Counted from the first letter of the stretch, positions 18,003-27,669 are shown. The stretch is DNA of 64,000 nucleotides from CAKSUT01 sp045542335 (GCA_045542335.1 JAZQKV010000116.1:71565-135564), one strand, 5' to 3'. The notes: generated by a model from the letters alone, not told the origin. Numbers and translations are program-made.

Positions 18003-18845
18003 TCATTGCTTGCCGGCTTTTGAATTTTCAAGATTTCTCAGAATTGTTTCTTTCTTTCTCCACCCATACGAACGCATGGAAAAATTCTGCGGACTCATTT
18101 GGCTTATTACTTCGCACGTTACATGAGGCAGGCGGTTTTGATGAAAGAATTTTATGGGTGTTTGAGGAATTCCGACATTTGCCGGGCACACTTCCTGACA
18201 TATATCACAGCCCCACACGCATTTTTGCTGTGATATAAGATTGAGTTCCACGTCTGTTAAAACCTTTTTCTGCGTAAGCGCAGAGATACATTCGCCGTTT
18301 CCCGAAAGAAATGTCGGACAACTTTCTATGCATTTTCTACAGTTGATGCAAATGCGGTTTTTGCCGTTACTTTGCGCTGTCCCTTGAATTTTTCCAAGAA
18401 CTACATCCGTGAAAATCGCCCCGATAAACACATAAGTGCCGTACTTTTCGTTTATTATGACACGGTTTTTGCCGAAAGTCCCAAGACCAAGCTTCACGGC
18501 ACATTGTTTTTCATCAAGAGGCGAATGGTCGCACATGACTTTCACAAATCCGTCGATTTCTTCCTTTTGGAATATTTCTCTCAGCTTTTCCTCAAGCAGC
18601 TTCCCATATAAATGGTAGTCAAGGCTTGCGGCAAAACGTGCAACATTGCGGTTTTCGCAAGTTTCCTCCACATAATACGGCATGAGAAATAAGACAATAC
18701 TTCTTGTACCGTCGGGCATTAGCCGTGGCGTTGAGATTACTGCCTCCTCCGGCTTTATTCCCGCAAAAAATTCAATGCCTTCGTCTTCAAAAAGATGTGC
18801 GATAATCTCTTTTGCCGGATTTTCAGACGGCGTTATCTTTCCCAT
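18003..18845 (-). CDS. QueG-like double 4Fe-4S cluster protein (epoxyqueuosine reductase family)
   Basis: Two ferredoxin-like cluster motifs, CINCRKCIESCP and CVWGCDICQEVCP, follow a cobalamin-binding-type N-terminal region with GLGTFGKN, as in QueG, which reduces epoxyqueuosine to queuosine in tRNA. The aspartate of the conserved D-x-x-P element is present (CDHSPLDEK). At 280 residues it is about 90 shorter than typical QueG and lacks the C-terminal HEAT-like repeats. Its start overlaps the upstream radical SAM gene by 13 bases and has no clear ribosome site, suggesting translational coupling. A different reductase with the same fold is possible. Confidence 0.75.
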   Translation of the reverse strand: MGKITPSENPAKEIIAHLFEDEGIEFFAGIKPEEAVISTPRLMPDGTRSIVLFLMPYYVEETCENRNVARFAASLDYHLYGKLLEEKLREIFQKEEIDGFVKVMCDHSPLDEKQCAVKLGLGTFGKNRVIINEKYGTYVFIGAIFTDVVLGKIQGTAQSNGKNRICINCRKCIESCPTFLSGNGECISALTQKKVLTDVELNLISQQKCVWGCDICQEVCPANVGIPQTPIKFFHQNRLPHVTCEVISQMSPQNFSMRSYGWRKKETILRNLENSKAGKQ

Positions 18846-20734
18846 TTTATTGATGCAACTTTACAGCCGTATTTTTTCATTACGCCACAATTCGAGCATT
18901 TTGTGCGGCAATCGGGCGTTGTCTGCTCACCCCTCGCCTTTATCGCCTCGGATTTGAGAAAATCAATGTCGACTCCGCAGCTTATGTGCTGCCACGGGAG
19001 AATTTCGTCAAAGCCGAAACGGCGGTTTGCATAAAATGATGGGTCAAGTCCTGCTTTTTCAAACGCTTTGTTCCAGTTTTCATAGCTGAAAAATTCGTCC
19101 CAACCGTCAAATTTGAAGCCCATTTCAAAGCCTGCAACAAGAGCCTTGGAGAGCCTTCTGTCGCCCCTTGCGAGAACAGCTTCAATTCGGGAAACCTTTG
19201 CTTCATGCCAATTGTAGCGGAGCTTGCGGGTGGTTATAGATGAGCCGAGAAGCTTTTGCTTTCTGAGCAGTTCTTCAAGACTGTCCTGCCCCTCCCATTG
19301 GAAAGGAGTGTGCGCTTTGGGCACAAAGCACGAAACCGAAATTGATGCCTCAATTGATTTGCCTTTGGGCTTGTCGGGGTTTTTGTAATATTCGTCAACA
19401 ATTTTCTGACCAAGCCGTGCAATACCCACAATATCCTCGTCAGTTTCTGTCGGAAGACCATTCATGAAATAGAGCTTTACACTTGTTCTGCCTTTTGAAA
19501 ATGCCTGACGACAGCCGCTTAAAATTTCTTCTTCGGTTATGTTTTTATTGATGACATCACGAAGCCTTTGTGTTCCGGCTTCGGGAGCAAAAGTAAGTCC
19601 TGTTTTACGAACGCCCTGCACCTTTTCCATGATTTCCGCCTCAAAGCTGTCGATTCTCATGGAGGGCAGTGACATACTCACCTTTTTGTCGTCCGTCCAT
19701 TCCTTAAGACTGTCAACAAGCTTGCGAAGCTCGGGGTAATCGCTTATGCTCAGCGAAAGCAGGGAAATTTCCTCATAACCCGTGTTTTTGTAACAATCGT
19801 GTCCCTGATTGCAAAGTGCTTCTGCACTTCTTGGTCTGTAAGGACGGTAAATCATGCCTGCCTGACAGAAACGACAGCCGCGCAGACAACCTCTTGAGGT
19901 TTCAATGGAGATTCTGTCATGAACGGTTTCTATAAAAGGCAGGGGCGCATCCGTGGGATAATATGAGGTCTCAAAATCGGACACAGTTCGCTTTTGAATT
20001 GTTGATGGAATGTCGTCATACCTGGGTGTGACGGAAACGATTTTGCTCATTTGTCCGTCAGCGCAGTCTTCGTATTTCACCTCATAAAGAGAGGGGATAT
20101 AGTTGCCGGGGAGCTTTGCGGCACGGTGAAGAAACTCGGCTTTGCTGAATTTTTTGCCCTGTGTTTTGCACTCGGCTTTGTAGTCAATGTAAAGACGTGT
20201 AAGCTCTGGCAACGATTCCTCACCCTCGCCGATGCTGAAAATATCGAAGAAGTCAGCAACAGGCTCGGGATTATAAGAGCACGGACCACCGCCCACTATA
20301 ATCGGGAAACTGTCGTCGTCGCCTCTGTCTGCGGCAACAAGCGGAATACCGGCAAGGTCAAGCATATAAAGCACGTTCGTATAGGACATTTCATATTGGA
20401 GAGTGAAGCCCACAAAATCAAAGTCTTTCACGGCGTCGCCACTTTCAAGGGCATAAAGTGGAAGTCCCTTTTGCTTCATGAGCTCGCCCATGTCCGGCCA
20501 TGGTGCATAAACTCTTTCACACCATATATCATCATGATTATTAAGGCAACCGTAAAGAATTTTCATGCCGAGATTTGACATTCCTATTTCATAAGAATCG
20601 GGGAAGCAAAAAGCAAACCTTGCGTTCACTTTGCTTTTGTCTTTCACAACGCTTCCGAGCTCGCCGCCTATATATCGACCCGGTTTTTGTATATCTTTTA
20701 GATACTTACTTATTTCCTGTTTTATGTTAGCCAT
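18833..20734 (-). CDS. B12-binding domain/radical SAM protein (TIGR03960 family)
   Basis: 633 residues. The N-terminal B12-binding-like region contains FPDSYEIGMSNLGMKILYG; the radical SAM core carries the cluster motif CLRGCRFC followed by QAGMIYRPYRPRS. A cysteine-rich end (CRTKCSNCGVMKKYGC) may bind another metal centre. The pattern matches the TIGR03960 family, which often precedes a DUF2344 (TIGR03936) partner and ribosomal L21/L27 genes; neither is present here. Substrate unknown. Start at 20734 chosen for TTGAGG six bases upstream; an in-frame GTG exists at 20758. Confidence 0.85.
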   Translation of the reverse strand: MANIKQEISKYLKDIQKPGRYIGGELGSVVKDKSKVNARFAFCFPDSYEIGMSNLGMKILYGCLNNHDDIWCERVYAPWPDMGELMKQKGLPLYALESGDAVKDFDFVGFTLQYEMSYTNVLYMLDLAGIPLVAADRGDDDSFPIIVGGGPCSYNPEPVADFFDIFSIGEGEESLPELTRLYIDYKAECKTQGKKFSKAEFLHRAAKLPGNYIPSLYEVKYEDCADGQMSKIVSVTPRYDDIPSTIQKRTVSDFETSYYPTDAPLPFIETVHDRISIETSRGCLRGCRFCQAGMIYRPYRPRSAEALCNQGHDCYKNTGYEEISLLSLSISDYPELRKLVDSLKEWTDDKKVSMSLPSMRIDSFEAEIMEKVQGVRKTGLTFAPEAGTQRLRDVINKNITEEEILSGCRQAFSKGRTSVKLYFMNGLPTETDEDIVGIARLGQKIVDEYYKNPDKPKGKSIEASISVSCFVPKAHTPFQWEGQDSLEELLRKQKLLGSSITTRKLRYNWHEAKVSRIEAVLARGDRRLSKALVAGFEMGFKFDGWDEFFSYENWNKAFEKAGLDPSFYANRRFGFDEILPWQHISCGVDIDFLKSEAIKARGEQTTPDCRTKCSNCGVMKKYGCKVASIKWER

Positions 20735-20787
20735 TTCTATCCTCAACTTTTCTTTCACTTTACGCTTACTTTACAGTTAGTTTACGT

Positions 20788-21669
20788 TTACTTTACAAGT
20801 GTTTTTGCAAGCTTTACAAAATCCTCGCCCGAAAGCTTTTCGCCTCTGACATCGCCGGGTTTTCCGAGAGTCCGGGTGATAATCTTTGCAATTTCATCCT
20901 TGTCATCTGTTACAAGACGGGATGAAACTGACATGAGCGAATTGACAAGGGTTTTGCGCCTTTGACCGAATGCGGCTTTTATGAGAAGCAGGGCACGATC
21001 CCTGTCTTTTTCATCATGCTTTGGGGGATTTGCAAGCTCAATTCTCACAACCGCAGAATCCACCTTCGGTTTGGGATTGAAGTTTCCTGCTGAAACATTG
21101 AAAAGCCTTTTGACATTTCCATAAAGGGAAATTGCCGCTGTGATTGCACCGTATTCTGCGCTGCCAACCGGGGCGGTGAGGCGTTGTGCAACCTCCTTCT
21201 GAATCATGATGGTTATAAATCTGAAGCCTGCGTTTTCTTCAATGAGCTTCATTATGATTGGTGTTGTAATGTAGTAAGGGAGATTTGCGCACACCGACAC
21301 GGGATATTTTCCGTTTTCGGAAAGCTCTTGTGCAAGCTTTTTGACATCTGTTTCCATGACATCGGCATTTATGACCTTGACGTTGTCATATTCTGCGAGT
21401 GTTTCGCCGAGAATCGGAATGAGGTTTTCATCGATTTCAACTGCGATGACCTTGACAAAACGTTTGCACAGCTCCTTTGTGAGTATTCCGGCACCGGGAC
21501 CTATTTCAAGCACTGCCTCGGGAATAGGTCCGCTTTCATCTGCCTGCGAATCGGTGCAACCGTCGGCGATTTTTGAGGGGATTCTTGAATCGGTCAAGAA
21601 GTTTTGTCCGTATTTTTTCTGAAATTTAAAATCGTGTTTTTCAAGAATTTCTTTATCGTTTCTGTTCAT
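20788..21669 (-). CDS. rsmA: 16S rRNA dimethyladenosine transferase
   Basis: KsgA/RsmA dimethylates A1518 and A1519 of 16S rRNA during 30S assembly. Seen: the QKKYGQNFLTD entry motif, SAM-binding VLEIGPGAGILTKEL, the catalytic motif NLPYYITTPI, and FNPKPKVDSAVVRI. Length 293 residues. The ATG follows CGGAG. Located 103 bases downstream of the helicase gene and 53 bases ahead of the radical SAM gene, all on the minus strand. Confidence 0.97.
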   Translation of the reverse strand: MNRNDKEILEKHDFKFQKKYGQNFLTDSRIPSKIADGCTDSQADESGPIPEAVLEIGPGAGILTKELCKRFVKVIAVEIDENLIPILGETLAEYDNVKVINADVMETDVKKLAQELSENGKYPVSVCANLPYYITTPIIMKLIEENAGFRFITIMIQKEVAQRLTAPVGSAEYGAITAAISLYGNVKRLFNVSAGNFNPKPKVDSAVVRIELANPPKHDEKDRDRALLLIKAAFGQRRKTLVNSLMSVSSRLVTDDKDEIAKIITRTLGKPGDVRGEKLSGEDFVKLAKTLVK

Positions 21670-21772
21670 GCTTTTCTCCGTGGTGAAATTGTGTTTTTAT
21701 CCGTTGTTTGCGGTGTTGCTTTGCACTGAAATTTTAGTTTCGTGTGTTGCAAGCCGGTCAGGATTTTATGTT

Positions 21773-24091
21773 TTAACTGTTTTTTTCGGCAGACTCTGTG
21801 AGTGACTTTTCACTACTTACGCCCAAGGCGGCGGCTATTTCCGACATATCAAGTCTGTCACGGGCAAAAGCCTTTTTGAGAAGATGTTGCGGAACAAGGG
21901 AATCGAATTTTTCCGAAAGATAATGTTCATGCTCGCTCATAAGGCTTTCACAGGGGAGAAGTTTTGTGCAAGCACCCGAATCGTCGTTGATGTTGTCCTC
22001 CACATAAACTCCACGCTCAAGATAATCGAGGAAAAGGTCTGCGTCCGCTTCACGCATTTTGAACGAAAGAACATATGGCTCATCGTGTGAAACAGCCGAA
22101 AGAAGCATACTTCCTGCGGTGTACCCGATGTAACGTCGCATGGTTGCCATGGCGGTGCTTCCAAGCCAGGGGAGATATATAAAGCTTTCGGGTCCGACAC
22201 AAATGAGCTTCTTTTCGGGAAGACCCATCTGACGTGCTTTAAGGCGTGCCTCGGTGAGAATTACCGCCGCATTTTTGCCGATATACGGATAAATTTCGTC
22301 CTCGGCGAGGATTTTTGCAACATATCTTGCAATGTGACCGTCAATGCCGGCAAGGCTTCCTTTCCAGCAAGAGGTTATTTTTCCGCCGACAAGGCGGGCA
22401 TAAATTGTTCTTGTTTCAGAATCAAGTCTTTCGCACATCCATGAGCGTCCGGCTAGGGAGAACCTTCCGCCGGGCATGACTGCTTCGGGAAGGATGCCTA
22501 TTTCCTTGCCACCTGCGCCATCGTCCTTTACGGTGTAGCTTTCCTCATCTTTGAAAACTGCAAGGAATCTGTATGACGAAATAAGACGTTCGCCCGAAAG
22601 TCCCACAATGAGCTTTCGTCCGTCAACAAGTTCAATATAACCATGTTTGCGCAGGTTTACAAGCAAATCACGCAGATCCTCCGGGGCAATATTTGAAAAC
22701 GGAGCGAGGGAAAGCACTTTTCTTGCAAGTTCTGCCGGCAAAAGTCCTTCGGGACTTGAAGCGAGCATTGATATGGTCTGGTGGCAGAGAAGGCTGTAAG
22801 GATAGTGTTTTTCTTCGGGGGGCTCGATGAATTTTTCACGCCTGTAAAGCTCGACAATGGCGATACCCTGTAAAAATTCCCAGGGCAAAAGCGACGGATG
22901 CAGTTGTGCATTTTCGTTGCGCTCGTCGTCGGGAGAGCTTTCGCTTTCCATATTGGAAATGTTGAAAACAGACAGCATTTCCGGCGTGTTTTCACGTCTT
23001 CCTGAACGTCCGAGCCTTTGGAGAAAACCTGAAACCGTGTTGGGTGAGCCGATTGAAACAACTCTTTCAAGACGACCTATGTCAATTCCAAGCTCAAGAG
23101 TTGAGGTTGCGCACACAACGCTGTGGCGTGACAGGTCTTTCAGAGCTTTTTCTGCGTCGCGGCGAAGAGAGGTTGAAATGTTGCCGTGGTGAATGTATAT
23201 ATCGTCCCTGTCGCCACGGGCTTTGGCAATGTTTCGCAGGGCATAGGTGATTCTCTCGGTTTCGTCACGGCTGTTTGAAAAAACAAGGCTGTTTTTTTTG
23301 CGTACTGCACGATAAATAAACTGCTCACACTCGGCGGAGGTTTCAAATGCTTCAAAAAGCACCGATGCCTTGAAGCCGTCCGAGCCTTTTCCTCCCTTTG
23401 GGCAAGCGGTTTTCCGACCGTTTACGGCACTTATCCAACGGCAAGTTCCATGTGTGTCGCCGATTGTTGCGGAAAGAGCAAAAATTCGCGGATTTGTGCC
23501 TGTGTTCATCATAATTCTTCCGATCAGACAACGTATCTGATTTCCACGGTCTGCACCCATGACAGAATGAAGCTCGTCGATGACAACATATTTTAACGAC
23601 GACAGAGCCCGAGCTGCCTCAAGGGGATGCCGCATGAGCATGGCTTCGAGGGATTCGGGCGTTATCTGGAGAATTGTGGAGGGGGTTTTGAAATAACGTT
23701 CTTTTTCGGAGGCAGGCACTTCTCCGTGACGATGATGAATACTTATTTCGGCGTGACTGCAAACTGCGCTGATGCGCTCAAACTGGTCATTTATGAGAGC
23801 TTTAAGGGGAGCGATATAGAGGATTTTTGTGCCTGTGGCTTTTGCGGCTTTGATGTTGTTTTCCGCTTCATATTCCTCAAGATGCATTTCCGAATAAATA
23901 TCCGCAAGCATCGGGAAGAACACGGCTTCGGTTTTACCCGATGCCGTTGAACAGGAAAGCAGAAGATTGTCGTTGCTTTCCAAAACAATCTGTGCCGCCT
24001 TTTCCTGAATATCATACAGCTCCTTCCATCCAAGGGAGAAGACATATTCACGAAGAAACGGCGGGAATTTGTCCCACACACTTTTGGGCAT
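21773..24091 (-). CDS. Lhr-like superfamily II DEAD/DEAH helicase
   Basis: 772 residues with all helicase motifs: I in SCSTASGKTEA, Ia in IAPLKALINDQ, II as VIDELHSV, III as ALSATIGD, V in STLELGIDIGRL and VI in QRLGRSGRRENT. The DELH box and the winged-helix/beta-rich C-terminal half fit the Lhr group, to which the BREX protein BrxHI also belongs. It ends a four-gene cassette with the BrxC/BrxD-type ATPase (49-base gap), which supports a joint DNA-processing role. Ribosome site GGAG seven bases before the ATG. Exact substrate unknown. Confidence 0.85.
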   Translation of the reverse strand: MPKSVWDKFPPFLREYVFSLGWKELYDIQEKAAQIVLESNDNLLLSCSTASGKTEAVFFPMLADIYSEMHLEEYEAENNIKAAKATGTKILYIAPLKALINDQFERISAVCSHAEISIHHRHGEVPASEKERYFKTPSTILQITPESLEAMLMRHPLEAARALSSLKYVVIDELHSVMGADRGNQIRCLIGRIMMNTGTNPRIFALSATIGDTHGTCRWISAVNGRKTACPKGGKGSDGFKASVLFEAFETSAECEQFIYRAVRKKNSLVFSNSRDETERITYALRNIAKARGDRDDIYIHHGNISTSLRRDAEKALKDLSRHSVVCATSTLELGIDIGRLERVVSIGSPNTVSGFLQRLGRSGRRENTPEMLSVFNISNMESESSPDDERNENAQLHPSLLPWEFLQGIAIVELYRREKFIEPPEEKHYPYSLLCHQTISMLASSPEGLLPAELARKVLSLAPFSNIAPEDLRDLLVNLRKHGYIELVDGRKLIVGLSGERLISSYRFLAVFKDEESYTVKDDGAGGKEIGILPEAVMPGGRFSLAGRSWMCERLDSETRTIYARLVGGKITSCWKGSLAGIDGHIARYVAKILAEDEIYPYIGKNAAVILTEARLKARQMGLPEKKLICVGPESFIYLPWLGSTAMATMRRYIGYTAGSMLLSAVSHDEPYVLSFKMREADADLFLDYLERGVYVEDNINDDSGACTKLLPCESLMSEHEHYLSEKFDSLVPQHLLKKAFARDRLDMSEIAAALGVSSEKSLTESAEKNS

Positions 24092-24140
24092 GGCAAAGCT
24101 CCTTTGAATGAAAATGGAAAAATGGAGTGATGTTTAAGGG

Positions 24141-25481
24141 TTAAAATTCAAGCTCGCTGAAGATTTTGTCAAACTCGTCCTCGGGGGAGTTTTCGCCGTT
24201 CTCTCCGGTTTCGGAATCAAGGGACTTGCTGTTTACGATGTCTGCAAAGGAAAGTCCGGGGTTCTGAAGCATTATGTTGAGAACGGTGAGAAAATCACGG
24301 ATGACCTCACGGGGAGTAAGCAAGCTATCGGCTCCCATGCGCTCACCGTAAAGCTTTAAGAAAAGAAGCTTGTCATCGTCGGTGAGAGGGAGGGAGTGCT
24401 TGTGATAAAGGGAGTGTATACCGTAGAGCTTGCTGATGAGGGCGTAAAGCTCGTCGTCAGTGAGTCTTGAAAGGCGAATGACGGGAGAAAGATAGTTTTT
24501 GAACTCTCCGTCGGGGACAAACCGGCTGTCGGCAAGACGTGAACGAAGTGCCTCATAGCTGAAAAGTCCGCGGCTTCTGTCTTCAAGAAATTCGGGGGTG
24601 CCGCCGAAGAAGAAGCCAAGTCCCTCTGCTTTTCCCTGCATGGTGTCATTGAATATTGAAAGGATTTTTTCATAGTTGTTCTCACGGGAAACTCGGTTTG
24701 GAATTTTGTAGAGATTGACACATTCATCAACAAACACAACCATACCTTTGTAGCCGATTTTGCGTACAAAAACAGAGAACAGTTTTATATAGTCATACCA
24801 GTTTTCATCGTTGATAACAGAGGCAACGGAAAGATTCATTCTTGCCTCAAGCTTTGAGGTGTATTCTCCCCTTAACCATTTGAGTGCGGCGCTTACCTTT
24901 GCGTCGTCACCTGCACAAAGACCGTCATAGTAGGTGCAAAGAACCTTTGCAAAGTCAAAGCCGTTTACCATTGATTCAAGTCCCGAAACAACCGAGAATA
25001 TTCCGCCACGGACATGGGCAGAGAACTCCTCGCTTTCGGGGGTGTGTCCTTTTTCGATGGCTTCTGTGCCAAGCTCAGTAAACCATTTTGAAAGAATCAT
25101 TGGAAGAGCACCGCCATCGGGGCAGGACTTTGAAGCCATGGACTTGATAAGCTCACGGTAGGTTGCAAGCCCCTGACCCTTTGTTCCGGAAAGTCTTCTT
25201 TCGGGGGAAAGGTCTGCATCGCAGGTTATAAAGCTACGGTCTGCGGCATAGTTACGGGTGAGCTGCAACAAAAAGCTCTTGCCGCTTCCGTATCTTCCGA
25301 TGATAAATCTGAAAGCGCACATCCCGGAGGAGATTCCTTCAAGGTCCTCGAGAATTGCGCCAAGCTCGTCGTTTCTTCCGATGGCAATATATTCAAGACC
25401 AACTCTCGGCACAACTCCTGCGCTTACAGAGTTCAAGAGTATTCCGAGTATTCGTTTGGATATTTTAATCTGTTCCGACAT
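24141..25481 (-). CDS. BREX BrxC/BrxD-type ATP-binding protein (DUF2791)
   Basis: 446-residue P-loop ATPase. Walker A is IIGRYGSGKSFLLQL near residue 58 and Walker B is MVVFVDECVNLYKI near 265. The N-terminal RILGILLNSVSAGVVPRVGLEY matches the family renamed BrxC_BrxD. A full BREX locus would need pglZ and pglX, and neither is within the window. The start at 25481 (MSEQIKISKRIL) follows GGAAGGA; an upstream in-frame ATG at 25586 gives a Cys/His-rich N-terminus unlike the family. The acidic C-terminus (ENSPEDEFDKIFSELEF) may be a partner-binding tail; that is inference. Confidence 0.8.
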   Translation of the reverse strand: MSEQIKISKRILGILLNSVSAGVVPRVGLEYIAIGRNDELGAILEDLEGISSGMCAFRFIIGRYGSGKSFLLQLTRNYAADRSFITCDADLSPERRLSGTKGQGLATYRELIKSMASKSCPDGGALPMILSKWFTELGTEAIEKGHTPESEEFSAHVRGGIFSVVSGLESMVNGFDFAKVLCTYYDGLCAGDDAKVSAALKWLRGEYTSKLEARMNLSVASVINDENWYDYIKLFSVFVRKIGYKGMVVFVDECVNLYKIPNRVSRENNYEKILSIFNDTMQGKAEGLGFFFGGTPEFLEDRSRGLFSYEALRSRLADSRFVPDGEFKNYLSPVIRLSRLTDDELYALISKLYGIHSLYHKHSLPLTDDDKLLFLKLYGERMGADSLLTPREVIRDFLTVLNIMLQNPGLSFADIVNSKSLDSETGENGENSPEDEFDKIFSELEF

Positions 25482-25592
25482 ATGTTCCTTCCGTTCTCCG
25501 ATGCGATGAGGGCATCGGTGTAGTGAGTTGAAATAATTTAAGGTCGAATGTTTGGAAATCGGGCACACATCCCGATGGAAAGACAAAAGTTT

Positions 25593-26030
25593 TCAGTTTT
25601 CCGTTTCTTTTGCCACAGAGCTTTTTCCATGATGCCTTTTGCAGGGCTCCATGAAATAATCGGTGAGATCAAGCGTGCCGTCCTCGGAAAATTCAAGGTG
25701 CTTGGCAAGCTTTTTATCGTCTGCTTCAAAAATCACGTTCTTTATTCCGCAAAGGTCGATAAAATTGAGAGTGGCTTTTCCGAGTATATACATTGCCTCA
25801 AGGTCATAGGTGTCCTTTTTGGGGAGAATGACCTTTATCACGGCTCCGCCCTTTATAAATCTGAATCCGCAGACACCGAGTACCGTTGGGATTTCAAGTT
25901 CAGGCGGAAGCTCGCTTCCGTCATTCTCGTATATTGCGAAGTAAAGCAAATCTGCATCATATTCTGTGCTGCAAAGTTCGCAAAGCTTTTGGGCAGAATC
26001 CTGTATAATGACTTTCTTTGCTGTGAGCAT
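25593..26030 (-). CDS. Small unknown protein of the TerB/ATPase/helicase cassette
   Basis: 145 residues, soluble. I do not recognise the family by name. A core with LGVCGFRFI, a beta strand, KKDTYDLEAMYILGKATLNF and GIKNVIFEAD recalls the order of elements in GNAT acetyltransferases, but the acetyl-CoA loop is not evident. It starts three bases after the stop of the TerB-type gene and shares its GGAAAGGA ribosome site, so coupled translation is likely. The C-terminal tail is basic and histidine-containing. Confidence 0.8.
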   Translation of the reverse strand: MLTAKKVIIQDSAQKLCELCSTEYDADLLYFAIYENDGSELPPELEIPTVLGVCGFRFIKGGAVIKVILPKKDTYDLEAMYILGKATLNFIDLCGIKNVIFEADDKKLAKHLEFSEDGTLDLTDYFMEPCKRHHGKSSVAKETEN

Positions 26031-26033
26031 GGC

Positions 26034-27575
26034 TTAGTTTTCCTTTCCGTATTCGCAGAGCATTCTCTCAACGTCTTCGGCATAATCTTCAATAAGAGCC
26101 GAGTTTTCTATGAGAATATCTCCCATGATATTACTTGAAATTTCATTTATTTTTGCTATATATGCGTCTGCAAGACCTCCGTGAGCGAGTGCAAAAGACC
26201 GGATGTCGCCGTCGTTTGCAAGGAGTCGCAGAAAGTCTGTGCAAGGCTTATCGAGTGTTTGATATATTTCTTCCCATTCGTCAATAAATGCCGTTGGGGT
26301 ATTTGTATTTTCGTCTTTTGGGGAATTGTCATGGACTTGCACTTCATCTGAACTGTTTCCGATTATGATGAAATCTTCGGGAGAATTATGCAGGTCCTCA
26401 TCATATTCTACGCCAAGAAGCTTTGCGATGTCCCACGATTCTTTTTCGAGATTTTTCGCTTTTTCAAGGTCAACCTCAACCTTGACCGGTCTTTTGGGCT
26501 CGGGAAAAGCGGTATCCTGTTTAATCGCAGATTTGCTTTGAAGCTTCAAAAGTTCTTCCGGTGTTCTTTCCCGTGGTTTCCTGCCACGCTTTTTCTGCTT
26601 GAAAAGCTCGGGATTTGAAGTGTGGATAATATTTTGAACCATGGTGCGAAGCTCGTGGGAAAGATGTATTCCGGGAATTTTGCATTTTATGTTAAAGCCT
26701 CGGCGAAGGGTGTTGTCAACGTATTTTACAAGCTCATGAGAGGTTGCGGTTATATGCTCCACAGAGCTGTATTTACGGATATTCACCGTGATTCTTGCCG
26801 CACAGTTGCACTTTACGGCAAGTCCGCTGTAAGCAGGATATGAAATTACAGAGCTATCGGGAATAAGACTTGAGGAAGAGCCGTTTTTAACCGAGTCAAT
26901 AAAAGCAATAAAGCAATCAGAAAGTGCTTTTTCATAGACAGCGCTGTTCACCTCATATGCAGGGCTTGATTTGAAATCAAATCCGCACACACACGGGACA
27001 AGCTCGAGAACAAGATGAGCCGCACAGGCGTTGCTTCTGACATATTCCGAGTAAAAGCGGTGAAGAAGAATATCCTTTACAAATTTGCATCCCGAAATTT
27101 CATGCGGTGCTTGCGGAAACGGAATATCAAGTTCATTTGCAAGGCAAAAGTCGATTATCCAGCCAAACAGCAGACATCTTTTGCTTGACGAAAAGTTTTG
27201 GTGTGTGCAGATGTCATAAAGGCTTGTCATATAAGAAAGACTCTTATGTTTCTCATATTTATCCGTTTGGTTGACAAACTCCGTGAAAAGCAGCGCAATA
27301 AAGGCAAACGGGACATTTTCAAGCTCGGATTCATCGGGACTTTTGAGAAACTTGCGTTTGAACAGAGAATATTCGAGAACAAGGCGTTCAAAGGGCAGAC
27401 CGAAGGTGCTTTCATCGCCATAGGCGCAAAAGGTGTAGTGTGCAAGAGAGGAAAAATCGGAGCAGAGAGCATAAGCAGGATTCCACGCCGATATTTTCAC
27501 ATTGGTCATGGGCATATTTTTGGGGGTATATTCAAAATCTGCTGTCTTGCCGGTCAGTTGATACGTCACTGGCAT
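26034..27575 (-). CDS. TerB-N/TerB-C-type protein
   Basis: 513 residues. The C-terminal ~70 residues (ending LADAYIAKINEISSNIMGD then LIENSALIEDYAEDVERML) closely fit the TerB-C domain pattern; the N-terminal half is compatible with a diverged TerB-N domain. A basic linker KQKKRGRKPRERTPEE near 340-355 resembles an AT-hook and may bind DNA. Proteins of this kind were described in comparative work on Ter systems as partners of helicases and ATPases in predicted DNA processing. The start at 27575 is downstream of the promoter at 27641-27669; an in-frame start at 27650 lies upstream of the predicted transcript start. Confidence 0.7.
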   Translation of the reverse strand: MPVTYQLTGKTADFEYTPKNMPMTNVKISAWNPAYALCSDFSSLAHYTFCAYGDESTFGLPFERLVLEYSLFKRKFLKSPDESELENVPFAFIALLFTEFVNQTDKYEKHKSLSYMTSLYDICTHQNFSSSKRCLLFGWIIDFCLANELDIPFPQAPHEISGCKFVKDILLHRFYSEYVRSNACAAHLVLELVPCVCGFDFKSSPAYEVNSAVYEKALSDCFIAFIDSVKNGSSSSLIPDSSVISYPAYSGLAVKCNCAARITVNIRKYSSVEHITATSHELVKYVDNTLRRGFNIKCKIPGIHLSHELRTMVQNIIHTSNPELFKQKKRGRKPRERTPEELLKLQSKSAIKQDTAFPEPKRPVKVEVDLEKAKNLEKESWDIAKLLGVEYDEDLHNSPEDFIIIGNSSDEVQVHDNSPKDENTNTPTAFIDEWEEIYQTLDKPCTDFLRLLANDGDIRSFALAHGGLADAYIAKINEISSNIMGDILIENSALIEDYAEDVERMLCEYGKEN

Positions 27576-27640
27576 TCTCAATTTTCCTTTCCTTAGTTTT
27601 GTCGGCTTTTTGCTTTTGTCATCTTGCTTTGTATCGTTAT

Positions 27641-27669
27641 ATTTTAACACAGTTTTTTTAAGCTGTCGA
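27641..27669 (-). promoter_or_regulatory. Promoter of the TerB/ATPase/helicase cassette
   Basis: Minus strand: -35 TCGACA (27669-27664), 17-base spacer, -10 TAAAAT (27646-27641). Start near 27634, about 60 bases before the chosen ATG. Confidence 0.75.

Noticed and set aside
21773..27575. A complete BREX system
   Set aside because: The ATPase and helicase resemble BrxD and BrxHI, but pglZ, pglX and other required genes are not in the window.
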